Assembly (NCBI GenBank): GCA_026984165.1
Contig: JALSSQ010000306.1
Location: 1-5,662 of the forward strand
Source of the DNA: Sulfurovum sp.
Lineage (GTDB): Bacteria; Campylobacterota; Campylobacteria; Campylobacterales; Sulfurovaceae
DNA length: 5,662 nt
Direction: 5' to 3'
Both the position numbers and the translations under genes were made by a program. Under the pieces are notes generated by a model. The model did no database searches. It was not told the origin of the DNA and was given only the letters and a program-made list of their open reading frames with translations. This document shows, in pieces, positions 1 through 5,386 of the stretch (within the stretch, counting starts at the first letter, position 1; every line of letters starts with the position of its first letter).

Positions 1-282
1 CTGTCTGCTCCACGTAATGGACAAAAAGATAATCTTACACGTATCAAAGGTATTGGTGTTAAAATTGAAGAAGCTCTAAATGAGATTGGTATCTATCATT
101 TTGATCAAATCGCAGCTTGGGATGCTGAAAATATTGCTTGGGCTGACAGTACACTTGGTTTCCCCGGCAGAGCTGAAAGAGAACAATGGGTAGCGCAAGC
201 AAAAGTGTTGGCAAAAGGAGAAGAGACCGAATTTTCCAAAAGAGTAGATGCAGGAGAAGTATCTACAAGTAAAAAAGCCTAA
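1..282 (+). CDS. 3' end of a protein with a C-terminal helix-hairpin-helix domain (NuoE/L21-extension-like), partial
   Basis: Frame 1 is open from the first base to a TAA at 280-282, giving 93 residues with no start, so the gene begins upstream of the window. The visible part carries an RIKGIGVKIE helix-hairpin-helix signature (residues about 14-23), then HFDQIAAW, FPGRAEREQWVAQAK and the ending ETEFSKRVDAGEV. From memory, this arrangement matches the C-terminal extension found on some NADH-quinone oxidoreductase NuoE subunits and, more loosely, on some L21 ribosomal proteins and uncharacterised proteins. The extension is thought to be a small nucleic-acid- or protein-binding fold whose role in those proteins is unclear. 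Because only the tail is visible, the main domain cannot be named. The last residues (STSKKA) look like a disordered tail. The domain call is fairly safe; the identity of the whole protein is not. Confidence 0.75.
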   Translation: MSAPRNGQKDNLTRIKGIGVKIEEALNEIGIYHFDQIAAWDAENIAWADSTLGFPGRAEREQWVAQAKVLAKGEETEFSKRVDAGEVSTSKKA

Positions 283-314
283 AAATTTAAAAGGGGATTA
301 TGTCACATCAACTA

Positions 315-323
315 TGCTATAAT
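315..323 (+). promoter_or_regulatory. Extended -10 promoter for the kdsD-rluB-rarA run
   Basis: TGCTATAAT is a perfect extended -10 element (TGn plus TATAAT at 318-323). There is no TTGACA-like -35 at the expected distance, which is usual for housekeeping sigma promoters in Campylobacterota. Transcription would start near 330, leaving a leader of about 24 bases before the ATG at 354. It is the only clear promoter ahead of the three-gene run. Confidence 0.65.
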
Positions 324-353
324 CTTTTTATCAAAATATAAAGCGTAGAACCG

Positions 354-1322
354 ATGAACCTCATTAAGATTGCACAAGAGACATTTTATATTGAAGCTAA
401 TGCTTTGGAAAAAGCAGCATCACGTTTAGATCAAAACTTTTTAGATGCTATCCGTATAATCATACAAACCCAAGGCAAGCTCATCGTCACAGGTGTTGGG
501 AAATCAGGTTTAGTAGGGGCAAAAATGGCAGCTACCTTTGCCAGTACAGGAACTTCCTCTTTCTTTCTTCATCCAACAGAAGCTCTGCATGGAGATCTTG
601 GAATGATAGGAAAAGATGACACCCTTCTTGCCATCAGCTCAAGTGGAGAAAGTGAAGAACTCACTAAGATCCTTCCACATATTAAACGTTTTGGCATACC
701 TCTTATAGCCCTAACCAGTGACAAAGAATCCTCTTTGGGCAAGTATGCAGATGTCATTCTTGATATCTCCGTAGAAAAAGAAGCCTGCCCTCTTGGCATA
801 GCACCTACTACCTCCACAACACTGACTATGGCATTGGGTGATGCCTTGGCTGTGGCACTCATGGAAGAGAGAGGATTTAAAAAAGAAGATTTTGCCTCTT
901 TCCACCCTGGAGGGAGTTTAGGTAAAAAATTGTTTATACGCATTAAGGACTTGATGCGTACAGAAGATTTGCCTATTATCAAAATGGACACGCCTTTAAA
1001 AGATGCTATTGTAACAATGAGCCAAGGGAAACTGGGTAATGTGCTCATTGTAGATGAAAAAAATGTCTTTGTAGCGCTTTTGAGTGACGGTGACCTTAGA
1101 CGTGCACTGATGCAAGAAGATTTTAGTCTTGAACACTATGCGATAGACTATGCAACCAAGCAACCAACAAGCTACAACAATGTTGACCTTCTTGCCTATG
1201 AAGCATTGAAGCTTATAGAAAACAAAAAAATTCAACTCTTACCTATCACCAATGAAGAGAACCATATCATCGGTGTGTTACACATCCATGATTTAATTAA
1301 TGCAGGAATAAAAAGTAAATAG
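354..1322 (+). CDS. kdsD: Arabinose-5-phosphate isomerase (KdsD/KpsF family)
   Basis: This cytoplasmic enzyme interconverts D-ribulose 5-phosphate and D-arabinose 5-phosphate, the first step towards Kdo, the sugar linking lipid A to the LPS core. The 322 residues match the family's usual length. A SIS sugar-isomerase domain covers about residues 30-190, with GVGKSG at 47-52, SSSGESEEL at 95-103 and FHPGGSLGKKL at 183-193. Two CBS domains follow at about 200-255 and 268-320. By recalled alignment to E. coli KdsD, the catalytic residues K59, E111, E152 and H193 correspond to K50, E102, E143 and H184, all present. The ATG at 354 is the first possible start, since an in-frame TAA lies at 339-341. 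The Shine-Dalgarno is poor, and the start lies only about 24 bases after the predicted transcription start. The next gene begins one base after the stop. A capsule-associated KpsF role cannot be excluded, but no capsule genes are nearby. Confidence 0.95.
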   Translation: MNLIKIAQETFYIEANALEKAASRLDQNFLDAIRIIIQTQGKLIVTGVGKSGLVGAKMAATFASTGTSSFFLHPTEALHGDLGMIGKDDTLLAISSSGESEELTKILPHIKRFGIPLIALTSDKESSLGKYADVILDISVEKEACPLGIAPTTSTTLTMALGDALAVALMEERGFKKEDFASFHPGGSLGKKLFIRIKDLMRTEDLPIIKMDTPLKDAIVTMSQGKLGNVLIVDEKNVFVALLSDGDLRRALMQEDFSLEHYAIDYATKQPTSYNNVDLLAYEALKLIENKKIQLLPITNEENHIIGVLHIHDLINAGIKSK

Positions 1323-1323
1323 T

Positions 1324-2193
1324 ATGAGACTCAACAAATACATAGCACACAACAGTAAATATTCACGTCGTGAAGCAGATGCCCTTATAGAAGCAGGTGA
1401 AGTCACTTTAAACAAAAAGCCACTCAAAGAGTTTGGATACGAGGTACAAGCAGATGACCGCATATTCGTAAAAGGGAAAGCCATTAAAGTTAGATCTGAG
1501 CTCACCATCATTGTATATAACAAACCCAAAGGTGTACTTGTCACTAAAAAAGATGACAGAGGACGCGCTACGATTTACCATAAATTACCAGGTAAATACA
1601 GACACTTTACCCCTGTAGGCAGGCTAGACTATGCCTCTGAGGGACTTTTGCTTCTTACAGACAATGTGGAGGTAGCAACAGCGCTTATGGAAAGCGAACT
1701 GGAGCGTACCTACAACCTTAAGATAGATAAACCTGTCACCAAAGAGATGATGGATGCCATGAAAGAAGGGCTCACACTGGATGATGCGCGTGCAGGCGCA
1801 CATGAAAAATCTAAAATTTATGCGATGGAGTTTGCCCCATTTGTACACTTTGAAATCAGAAGTGAAAGTAAACACTTTACCAAGCTTCGTGTCACCATTA
1901 CCGAAGGGAAAAACAGAGAACTTAGACGTTTTTTTGCCCATTTTGATGCCAAAGTCCTTGACCTTAAACGTGTGGCTTTTGGAGGTATAGAACTCAATAA
2001 CCTGCCAGAGAATAAAACACGTTACTTTACACGTAGAGAGTATGATGATCTGCATAAGTTTATGAAACGCTACAGAAAAGACAAACTAGCCTCAGCACAC
2101 AATGAACGCAATGCGCAAAAACAAAAAGAAGAAAACACGCGAAAAAAAGAACAAAAAAACGATACAACAAATCAAAACCGACACAAAGAGTGA
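1324..2193 (+). CDS. rluB: Ribosomal RNA pseudouridine synthase, RsuA/RluB family
   Basis: This enzyme would isomerise a specific uridine in ribosomal RNA to pseudouridine; RluB acts on 23S rRNA (U2605 in E. coli). The protein begins with an S4 RNA-binding domain (about residues 1-60, MRLNKYIAH and SRREADALIEAGEV). The catalytic domain follows, with PVGRLDYASEGLLLLTDN at about 97-114; the aspartate of GRLD, D102, is the predicted nucleophile. A typical KNRELRRFF block comes later. The last 45 or so residues are a Lys/Arg/Gln/Asn-rich, probably disordered tail that could add non-specific RNA binding. The ATG is one base after the kdsD stop and has no well-placed Shine-Dalgarno (AGGAA at 1304-1308 is about 15 bases away), so translational coupling is likely. 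The RsuA/RluB/RluF subtype cannot be settled by eye; RluB is the most likely from length and tail. Confidence 0.9.
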   Translation: MRLNKYIAHNSKYSRREADALIEAGEVTLNKKPLKEFGYEVQADDRIFVKGKAIKVRSELTIIVYNKPKGVLVTKKDDRGRATIYHKLPGKYRHFTPVGRLDYASEGLLLLTDNVEVATALMESELERTYNLKIDKPVTKEMMDAMKEGLTLDDARAGAHEKSKIYAMEFAPFVHFEIRSESKHFTKLRVTITEGKNRELRRFFAHFDAKVLDLKRVAFGGIELNNLPENKTRYFTRREYDDLHKFMKRYRKDKLASAHNERNAQKQKEENTRKKEQKNDTTNQNRHKE

Positions 2194-2195
2194 CT

Positions 2196-3377
2196 ATGGC
2201 ACATCTTGCCCTAAAACACCGCCCCAAAACCCTTGATGCCCTCATAGGACAAACACACCTTCTAAGCAAAGGTGCCGCACTTAGAACACTTATAGAAAAT
2301 GGTGCCCTGCCCCATACGTTCTTTTATGGCCCTCCTGGCTGTGGCAAAACGACACTCGCAAGAGTCATCGCCTCAGTGCTTGAGCGTCCATTTTATGAGA
2401 TGAATGCCACCACACTCAAAATAGAAGATTTGCGTAAAATCTTTAAGGAGTATAGCAATGCCTTGCAAAAACCGCTTATCTTTATAGATGAAGTGCACAG
2501 GCTTAGCAAAAATCAGCAAGAGGTACTGCTACCCTTTATGGAGAGTAACGCAGCGCTTGTCATAGGGGCATCAACAGAAAACCCCTACTACTCTCTGACT
2601 GCTGCCATGCGTTCGCGTTCACATCTTTTTGAGCTTACAGCTATTTCGGACAAAGAGATGTTTACCTATCTTGAAACTATACTCACACTTGAAAATATAA
2701 CCATAGACAATGAAGCAAAAACATATCTCGTCTTTTCATCAGGAGGAGATGTGCGCGCTATGCTCAATCTCTTGGAGAGCGCCTCTTCTATTACCTCACC
2801 TGTCACCCTGGAGATACTCAAAGAGATCCGTCCTCATGCTATGCAAGCTGGCTCCTCAGAGAGCGAAAGCCACTATGAACTCACCTCTGCGATGATAAAA
2901 AGCATTCGTGGCTCTGACATTGATGCAAGTATCTATTATCTGGCACGACTCATTGATGGAGGTGAGCCTGCCGAATTCATCGCAAGACGTTTGGCTATTT
3001 TAGCCAGTGAAGATATAGGCAATGCAAACCCCCCTGCTCTGAATTTAGCCTCTTCTACCCTCAATATCGTCAAATATATAGGCTATCCTGAAGCTAGAAT
3101 TTCACTCTCTCAGCTTGTTATCTATCTGGCATCATCCCCCAAATCAAACAGTGCTTACACCGCTATAAATAGCGCTTTAAATGCCATCAAGCAAGGGGAG
3201 ATACACCCTATCCCTTCACACATTAAAACCCATGCAAAAAACTACCTTTATCCACATGATTATCATGGTTGGGTGGAACAATCTTACCTTAACAAACCGC
3301 TACACTTTTATAAGACGTCACACATTGGTTTTGAAAAAACACTCTGGCAATGGCATGAAAAAATAAAACAAAAATGA
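2196..3377 (+). CDS. rarA: Replication-associated recombination protein A, AAA+ ATPase (RarA/MgsA)
   Basis: RarA is a clamp-loader-like AAA+ ATPase, related to eukaryotic WRNIP1/Mgs1, that acts at stalled replication forks. Counting from the ATG at 2196 (393 residues), Walker A GPPGCGKT is at 45-52, Walker B IFIDEVH at about 95-101, sensor 1 GASTENP at about 124-130, and an SRS arginine-finger motif at about 140-142. A sensor-2-like GGDVRAML lies near 183-190. The second half is the MgsA C-terminal tetramerisation region (RGSDIDASIYYLARLIDGGEP; FIARRLAILASEDIGNANP). Length is slightly below the common 430-450 residues, but no domain is missing. A GTG at 2190 would overlap the rluB stop and give 395 residues. 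I prefer ATG 2196 because AAAGAG (2185-2190) sits five bases before it. The gene is the last of the kdsD-rluB-rarA run; no intrinsic terminator is visible after the TGA at 3375-3377. Confidence 0.94.
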   Translation: MAHLALKHRPKTLDALIGQTHLLSKGAALRTLIENGALPHTFFYGPPGCGKTTLARVIASVLERPFYEMNATTLKIEDLRKIFKEYSNALQKPLIFIDEVHRLSKNQQEVLLPFMESNAALVIGASTENPYYSLTAAMRSRSHLFELTAISDKEMFTYLETILTLENITIDNEAKTYLVFSSGGDVRAMLNLLESASSITSPVTLEILKEIRPHAMQAGSSESESHYELTSAMIKSIRGSDIDASIYYLARLIDGGEPAEFIARRLAILASEDIGNANPPALNLASSTLNIVKYIGYPEARISLSQLVIYLASSPKSNSAYTAINSALNAIKQGEIHPIPSHIKTHAKNYLYPHDYHGWVEQSYLNKPLHFYKTSHIGFEKTLWQWHEKIKQK

Positions 3378-3385
3378 AAATCCCC

Positions 3386-3403
3386 CCACAATTCACCACA
3401 ATT
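3386..3403 (+). repeat. Tandem 8-bp direct repeat, candidate operator
   Basis: CCACAATT occurs at 3386-3393 and again at 3396-3403, two bases apart, so the repeat period is exactly 10 bp, about one helical turn. It covers the place where a -35 box would lie for the TATAAT at 3410-3415. Winged-helix response regulators of the OmpR/PhoB type commonly bind tandem direct repeats of 10-11 bp period in this position. The repeat is seen directly; the regulatory role is inferred. Confidence 0.45.
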
Positions 3404-3406
3404 TCA

Positions 3407-3415
3407 TGTTATAAT
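3407..3415 (+). promoter_or_regulatory. Extended -10 promoter of the lipoprotein operon
   Basis: TGTTATAAT is a perfect extended -10 (TATAAT at 3410-3415), 33 bases after the rarA stop. No TTGACA-like -35 is present; instead a tandem CCACAATT repeat fills that region. Transcription would start near 3422, about 24 bases before the first lipoprotein ATG. Confidence 0.65.
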
Positions 3416-3445
3416 AAATCATAATTCGTTTCAAAAGGATATACC

Positions 3446-3715
3446 ATGAAAATGAAAATATTTAATGTATTTCTTGCATATTTTGCGAGCATTATATTGC
3501 TCAATGGATGTGTCGATCAAAATACACTTTCTAACCCTAATACTCAAACAGGTGCAGCTGTTGGTGCCGTAACAGGTGCTGTCATAGGAGGGAATGTTGG
3601 TGATGATAGTGGCTCCAATATCGCAGCAGGAGCAGTACTTGGAGCTTTGGCAGGTGGAGCCATAGGAAATGCTGTAGGCGATGAAAAACCAAAACAAACT
3701 GGTGGATGGCAATAG
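3446..3715 (+). CDS. Small glycine-zipper lipoprotein
   Basis: The 89-residue product has a lipoprotein signal peptide: a lysine-bearing start, a hydrophobic stretch (about residues 5-19) and a lipobox LNGC with the lipidated cysteine at 22. Asparagine at the -2 position is slightly unusual. The mature protein is about 68 residues and holds two Gly/Ala-rich zipper segments (about 36-49 and 62-78) joined by an acidic GDDSGSN linker, the pattern of glycine-zipper 2TM envelope proteins. Residue 23 is Val, not Asp, so outer-membrane sorting is plausible. AAAAGGA at 3433-3439, six bases before the ATG, supports this start over the in-frame ATG at 3452. It is 34 bases upstream of an OmpA-domain lipoprotein gene and resembles that protein's N-terminal module, so the pair is probably co-transcribed. 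Function is unknown; envelope structure or stress is a guess. Confidence 0.88.
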   Translation: MKMKIFNVFLAYFASIILLNGCVDQNTLSNPNTQTGAAVGAVTGAVIGGNVGDDSGSNIAAGAVLGALAGGAIGNAVGDEKPKQTGGWQ

Positions 3716-3749
3716 CTTTTCACTTTAATACACAAATAAAGGATATAAA

Positions 3750-4460
3750 ATGAAATTATTGAAACCAGCTCTAGTAGCAACAGTAACAATGTTCATGCTA
3801 GGTGGATGCTATAATCAACCCGGACTTGTAGAAGATGGAAGTTATAATCGAACCAAAACAGGTGCACTTGTAGGTGCTATTGCAGGTGCTGTGGCAGGTT
3901 ACAACACTAAAGGACATCATAAAAATAGACGTGCAGCTATCGGTGCACTTGCTGGTGCTGCAATTGGTGGCGGAGCAGGATATCTACTGGACAAACAAGC
4001 CAATGAAATTGCACATGCACTTGGAACAGGCGTAGATAATGATCCTCTTGCAGCACTTGATCCAAACAGAAACATTATTGTTTCAAAAACAGATAGCTAT
4101 GTAAAATTAATGTTTAGAGATAAAATGATGTTTGCAACCAATGCATCCAAGCTACAACCACATGCTAAAGCCAAAGTGGAAACTGTAGCAAATTTATTAC
4201 GTAATTATCCTCAGACTATCGTTGGAGTTGCAGGTTTCACAGATAACAGAGGTAGCTACGCATACAACCAAGGTCTTTCTCAAAAACGAGCAGAAACAGT
4301 AGCAAATCTCTTGGCAGTAAATGGTCGTCCATACACAAAAGGATGTTCTTACTCCAAAGCTATTGCGCCAAATGATTCTGCAAGAAACAGAGCTTTAAAC
4401 AGACGTGTTGAGGTGTATCTTTACCAAGACAGAAATATGATGTCTGATCCTTGTAACTAA
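3750..4460 (+). CDS. OmpA-family lipoprotein with N-terminal glycine zipper (YiaD-like)
   Basis: A 236-residue envelope lipoprotein that probably anchors the outer membrane to peptidoglycan. The signal peptide ends in lipobox LGGC with the lipidated cysteine at 20. A glycine-zipper segment follows at about 38-78 (TGALVGAIAGAVAG; IGALAGAAIGGGAGYLLD), then an OmpA C-terminal peptidoglycan-binding domain at about 115-226. Within it, FTDNRGS and LSQKRAETV place D165 and R180 fifteen residues apart, as in the diaminopimelate-binding Asp/Arg pair of OmpA domains, and NRALNRRVEVYLY closes the fold. The architecture is that of E. coli YiaD. TAAAGGA at 3737-3743, six bases before the ATG, supports the start. 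Two cysteines besides the lipid one (C199 and C235) are unusual and could form a disulfide. The gene follows the small lipoprotein gene in an apparent operon and converges with the minus-strand gene beyond it. Confidence 0.92.
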   Translation: MKLLKPALVATVTMFMLGGCYNQPGLVEDGSYNRTKTGALVGAIAGAVAGYNTKGHHKNRRAAIGALAGAAIGGGAGYLLDKQANEIAHALGTGVDNDPLAALDPNRNIIVSKTDSYVKLMFRDKMMFATNASKLQPHAKAKVETVANLLRNYPQTIVGVAGFTDNRGSYAYNQGLSQKRAETVANLLAVNGRPYTKGCSYSKAIAPNDSARNRALNRRVEVYLYQDRNMMSDPCN

Positions 4461-4469
4461 AGGCAGATT

Positions 4470-4886
4470 TCACTCATTCAGTGAGTCAAGCCTTAGCTTG
4501 GCTTCTTCTGCGTTTATCGCTCCTGCAAAAAAATCTCCCTCAACCTTTTTAATAACTTTAAGAATTTTATCTTGCAATGCATCCCCTCTGATTCTATCTT
4601 TGATAAATTTTTTCATTTCTGTATAATTAGGAAAAAGTGCCATAAACTCCTGTTTAAGCTTACTTGCCTGCCATGCCTCAATCTGTATTTTAAGATCCGT
4701 ATTGTCAAAAACCAATATAGGCTGTCCTATGCTGTCAACCTTATGGTACTTATCATATTTATGTTCCGCAATATAATCATTGTTTTTATAAGCATCATCC
4801 TTTGCTTGAATATCACCGATAAAATTAATCACCATATAAAGTGCACCAACGCCAATAGCAATAAAAAAAAGTAAACTTTTGTCCAT
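4470..4886 (-). CDS. Small single-pass membrane protein of unknown function
   Basis: I do not recognise a family for this 138-residue product. It starts MDKSLLFF with one hydrophobic segment (about residues 4-24). That segment has no cysteine lipobox and probably acts as a signal anchor, leaving about 110 residues outside the membrane, most likely in the periplasm. That part has a Lys/Asp/Tyr-rich stretch (28-50, including EHKYDKYHKVD), a short predicted beta region (PILVFDN), then a probably helical, charged C-terminal half (IQIEAWQASKLKQEF onward). The start is supported by TAAGGA (4892-4897 on the complementary strand), five bases before the ATG, and by a TATAAT at 4917-4922. The gene is separated from the upstream tRNA cluster by a terminator-like hairpin, so it is probably transcribed on its own. 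Its stop lies 9 bases from the end of the convergent lipoprotein gene. A + strand frame across 4572-4874 is cysteine-rich, lacks a ribosome binding site and looks like a shadow. Confidence 0.8.
   Translation of the reverse strand: MDKSLLFFIAIGVGALYMVINFIGDIQAKDDAYKNNDYIAEHKYDKYHKVDSIGQPILVFDNTDLKIQIEAWQASKLKQEFMALFPNYTEMKKFIKDRIRGDALQDKILKVIKKVEGDFFAGAINAEEAKLRLDSLNE
4472..4486. repeat. Short inverted repeat at the convergent gene ends
   Basis: ACTCA (4472-4476) and TGAGT (4482-4486) form a 5-bp stem with a 5-base loop, just past the lipoprotein stop and overlapping the stop and last codons of the minus-strand gene. No T-run follows in either direction, so it is not a convincing intrinsic terminator. 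It could still end or stabilise the 3' end of the lipoprotein transcript. Confidence 0.3.
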
Positions 4887-4916
4887 AGAAATCCTTACAA
4901 TATATCAATTAACAAC

Positions 4917-4922
4917 ATTATA
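4917..4922 (-). promoter_or_regulatory. -10 box for the unknown membrane-protein gene
   Basis: Read on the minus strand this is ATAG-TATAAT-G, 30 bases ahead of the ATG at 4886 and upstream of its TAAGGA ribosome binding site. No -35 is recognisable. It lies downstream of the tRNA cluster's terminator-like hairpin, which suggests that the gene has its own promoter. Confidence 0.55.
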
Positions 4923-4949
4923 CTATGATTTTTAAAAAATAGGTTGATT

Positions 4950-4971
4950 AAAAAAATTTGAAATCTTCAAA
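4950..4971 (-). terminator. Weak intrinsic terminator of the tRNA cluster
   Basis: On the minus strand, 6 bases after the tRNA-Leu CCA end, TTTGAA-GAT-TTCAAA forms a perfect 6-bp stem with a 3-base loop, followed directly by seven T residues. The stem is A/T-rich and so weak, but position and T-run fit a rho-independent terminator. Some read-through into the next gene is possible. Confidence 0.5.
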
Positions 4972-4977
4972 AGTAGC

Positions 4978-5062
4978 TGGTGCGGATGAGAGGACTCGAA
5001 CCTCCACGCTGTAAGGCACCAGATCCTAAGTCTGGCGTGTATACCAATTTCACCACATCCGC
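4978..5062 (-). tRNA. tRNA-Leu (anticodon TAG)
   Basis: Minus strand. The acceptor stem GCGGATG/CATCCGC is fully paired. The anticodon stem CCAGA/TCTGG encloses the loop CTTAGGA, giving anticodon TAG, which reads CTA and other CTN leucine codons. A long variable arm marks a class II tRNA. The T loop is TTCGAGT, discriminator A is at 4981, and the CCA end is encoded at 4978-4980. It is the last tRNA of the five-gene cluster. Confidence 0.97.
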
Positions 5063-5094
5063 ATGTGATTGCTTTACAAAACAATAGTAAAAGG

Positions 5095-5171
5095 TGGTAC
5101 ACCCGTCAGGATTCGAACCTGAGACCGCCCGCTTAGAAGGCGGGTGCTCTATCCAGCTGAGCTACGAGTGC
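5095..5171 (-). tRNA. tRNA-Arg (anticodon TCT)
   Basis: Minus strand. Acceptor stem GCACTCG/CGGGTGT pairs with two G-U wobbles. The D arm is GCTCAGCTGGATAGAGC. Anticodon stem CCCGC/GCGGG encloses loop CTTCTAA, giving anticodon TCT for AGA/AGG. T loop is TTCGAAT, discriminator A is at 5098 and CCA is encoded at 5095-5097. AGA is a frequent arginine codon in the genes of this window. Confidence 0.97.
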
Positions 5172-5186
5172 ATGTAGTCATAATGT

Positions 5187-5263
5187 TGGTACGCCAGAGA
5201 GGACTCGAACCCCTAACCCTCAGATCCGAAGTCTGATGCTCTATCCAGTTGAGCCACTAGCGC
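5187..5263 (-). tRNA. tRNA-Arg (anticodon TCG)
   Basis: Minus strand. Acceptor stem GCGCTAG/CTGGCGT pairs with two G-U wobbles. D arm is GCTCAACTGGATAGAGC. Anticodon stem TCAGA/TCTGA encloses loop CTTCGGA, giving anticodon TCG for CGA and possibly other CGN codons. T loop is TTCGAGT, discriminator A is at 5190 and CCA is encoded at 5187-5189. It lies 15 bases upstream of the tRNA-Arg(TCT) gene, and the two arginine tRNAs share D-arm and anticodon-loop features. Confidence 0.97.
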
Positions 5264-5271
5264 TTCATCAT

Positions 5272-5286
5272 TTGGGAGGTTCCCAA
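5272..5286. repeat. Perfect hairpin in the tRNA-His/tRNA-Arg spacer
   Basis: TTGGGA (5272-5277) and TCCCAA (5281-5286) form a 6-bp stem with a 3-base loop inside the 34-base spacer between tRNA-His and tRNA-Arg(TCG). No T-run follows on the minus strand, so it is not a usual terminator. It may be a processing or spacing element of the tRNA precursor. Confidence 0.4.
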
Positions 5287-5297
5287 TCTATTACCAA

Positions 5298-5374
5298 TGG
5301 GGTGGACGACGGGGCTCGAACCCGCGACAACCTGTGCCACAAACAGGTGCTCTACCAACTGAACTACGTCCACC
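5298..5374 (-). tRNA. tRNA-His (anticodon GTG)
   Basis: Minus strand. Acceptor stem GTGGACG/CGTCCAC is fully paired, and an extra encoded G at 5374 (position -1) faces discriminator C at 5301, the hallmark of bacterial tRNA-His. Anticodon stem CCTGT/ACAGG encloses loop TTGTGGC, giving anticodon GTG. T loop is TTCGAGC and CCA is encoded at 5298-5300. Confidence 0.97.
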
Positions 5375-5386
5375 ATCAATTGTTTC

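Noticed and set aside
244..266. GTAGAT/ATCTAC inverted repeat near the end of the first gene, considered as a terminator
   Set aside because: It is inside the coding region with an 11-base loop and is followed by A-runs, not T-runs.
569..1048. Open frame of 159 codons on the minus strand inside kdsD
   Set aside because: It lies wholly within a convincing gene with all catalytic residues, lacks a ribosome binding site, and its sequence is Ser/Arg/Pro-rich like a shadow frame.
1624..2055. Open frame of 143 codons on the minus strand inside the pseudouridine synthase gene
   Set aside because: Fully antisense to a recognised enzyme, Phe/Cys/Lys-rich composition typical of antisense of A/T-rich coding DNA, no promoter or ribosome binding site.
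3382..3387. C6 tract considered as a phase-variable homopolymer
   Set aside because: Six bases is short compared with the longer G/C tracts known to switch in Campylobacterota, and it lies outside the coding region; kept only as part of the promoter note.
3544..3789. Minus-strand frame opposite the small lipoprotein, Ala/Pro-rich
   Set aside because: The Ala/Pro-rich composition is the direct complement of the glycine-zipper codons; the + strand frame has lipobox, ribosome binding site and promoter.
4572..4874. 100-codon hydrophobic frame on the + strand opposite the unknown membrane protein
   Set aside because: No ribosome binding site or promoter, many cysteines and phenylalanines. The minus-strand frame has good start signals and a balanced composition.
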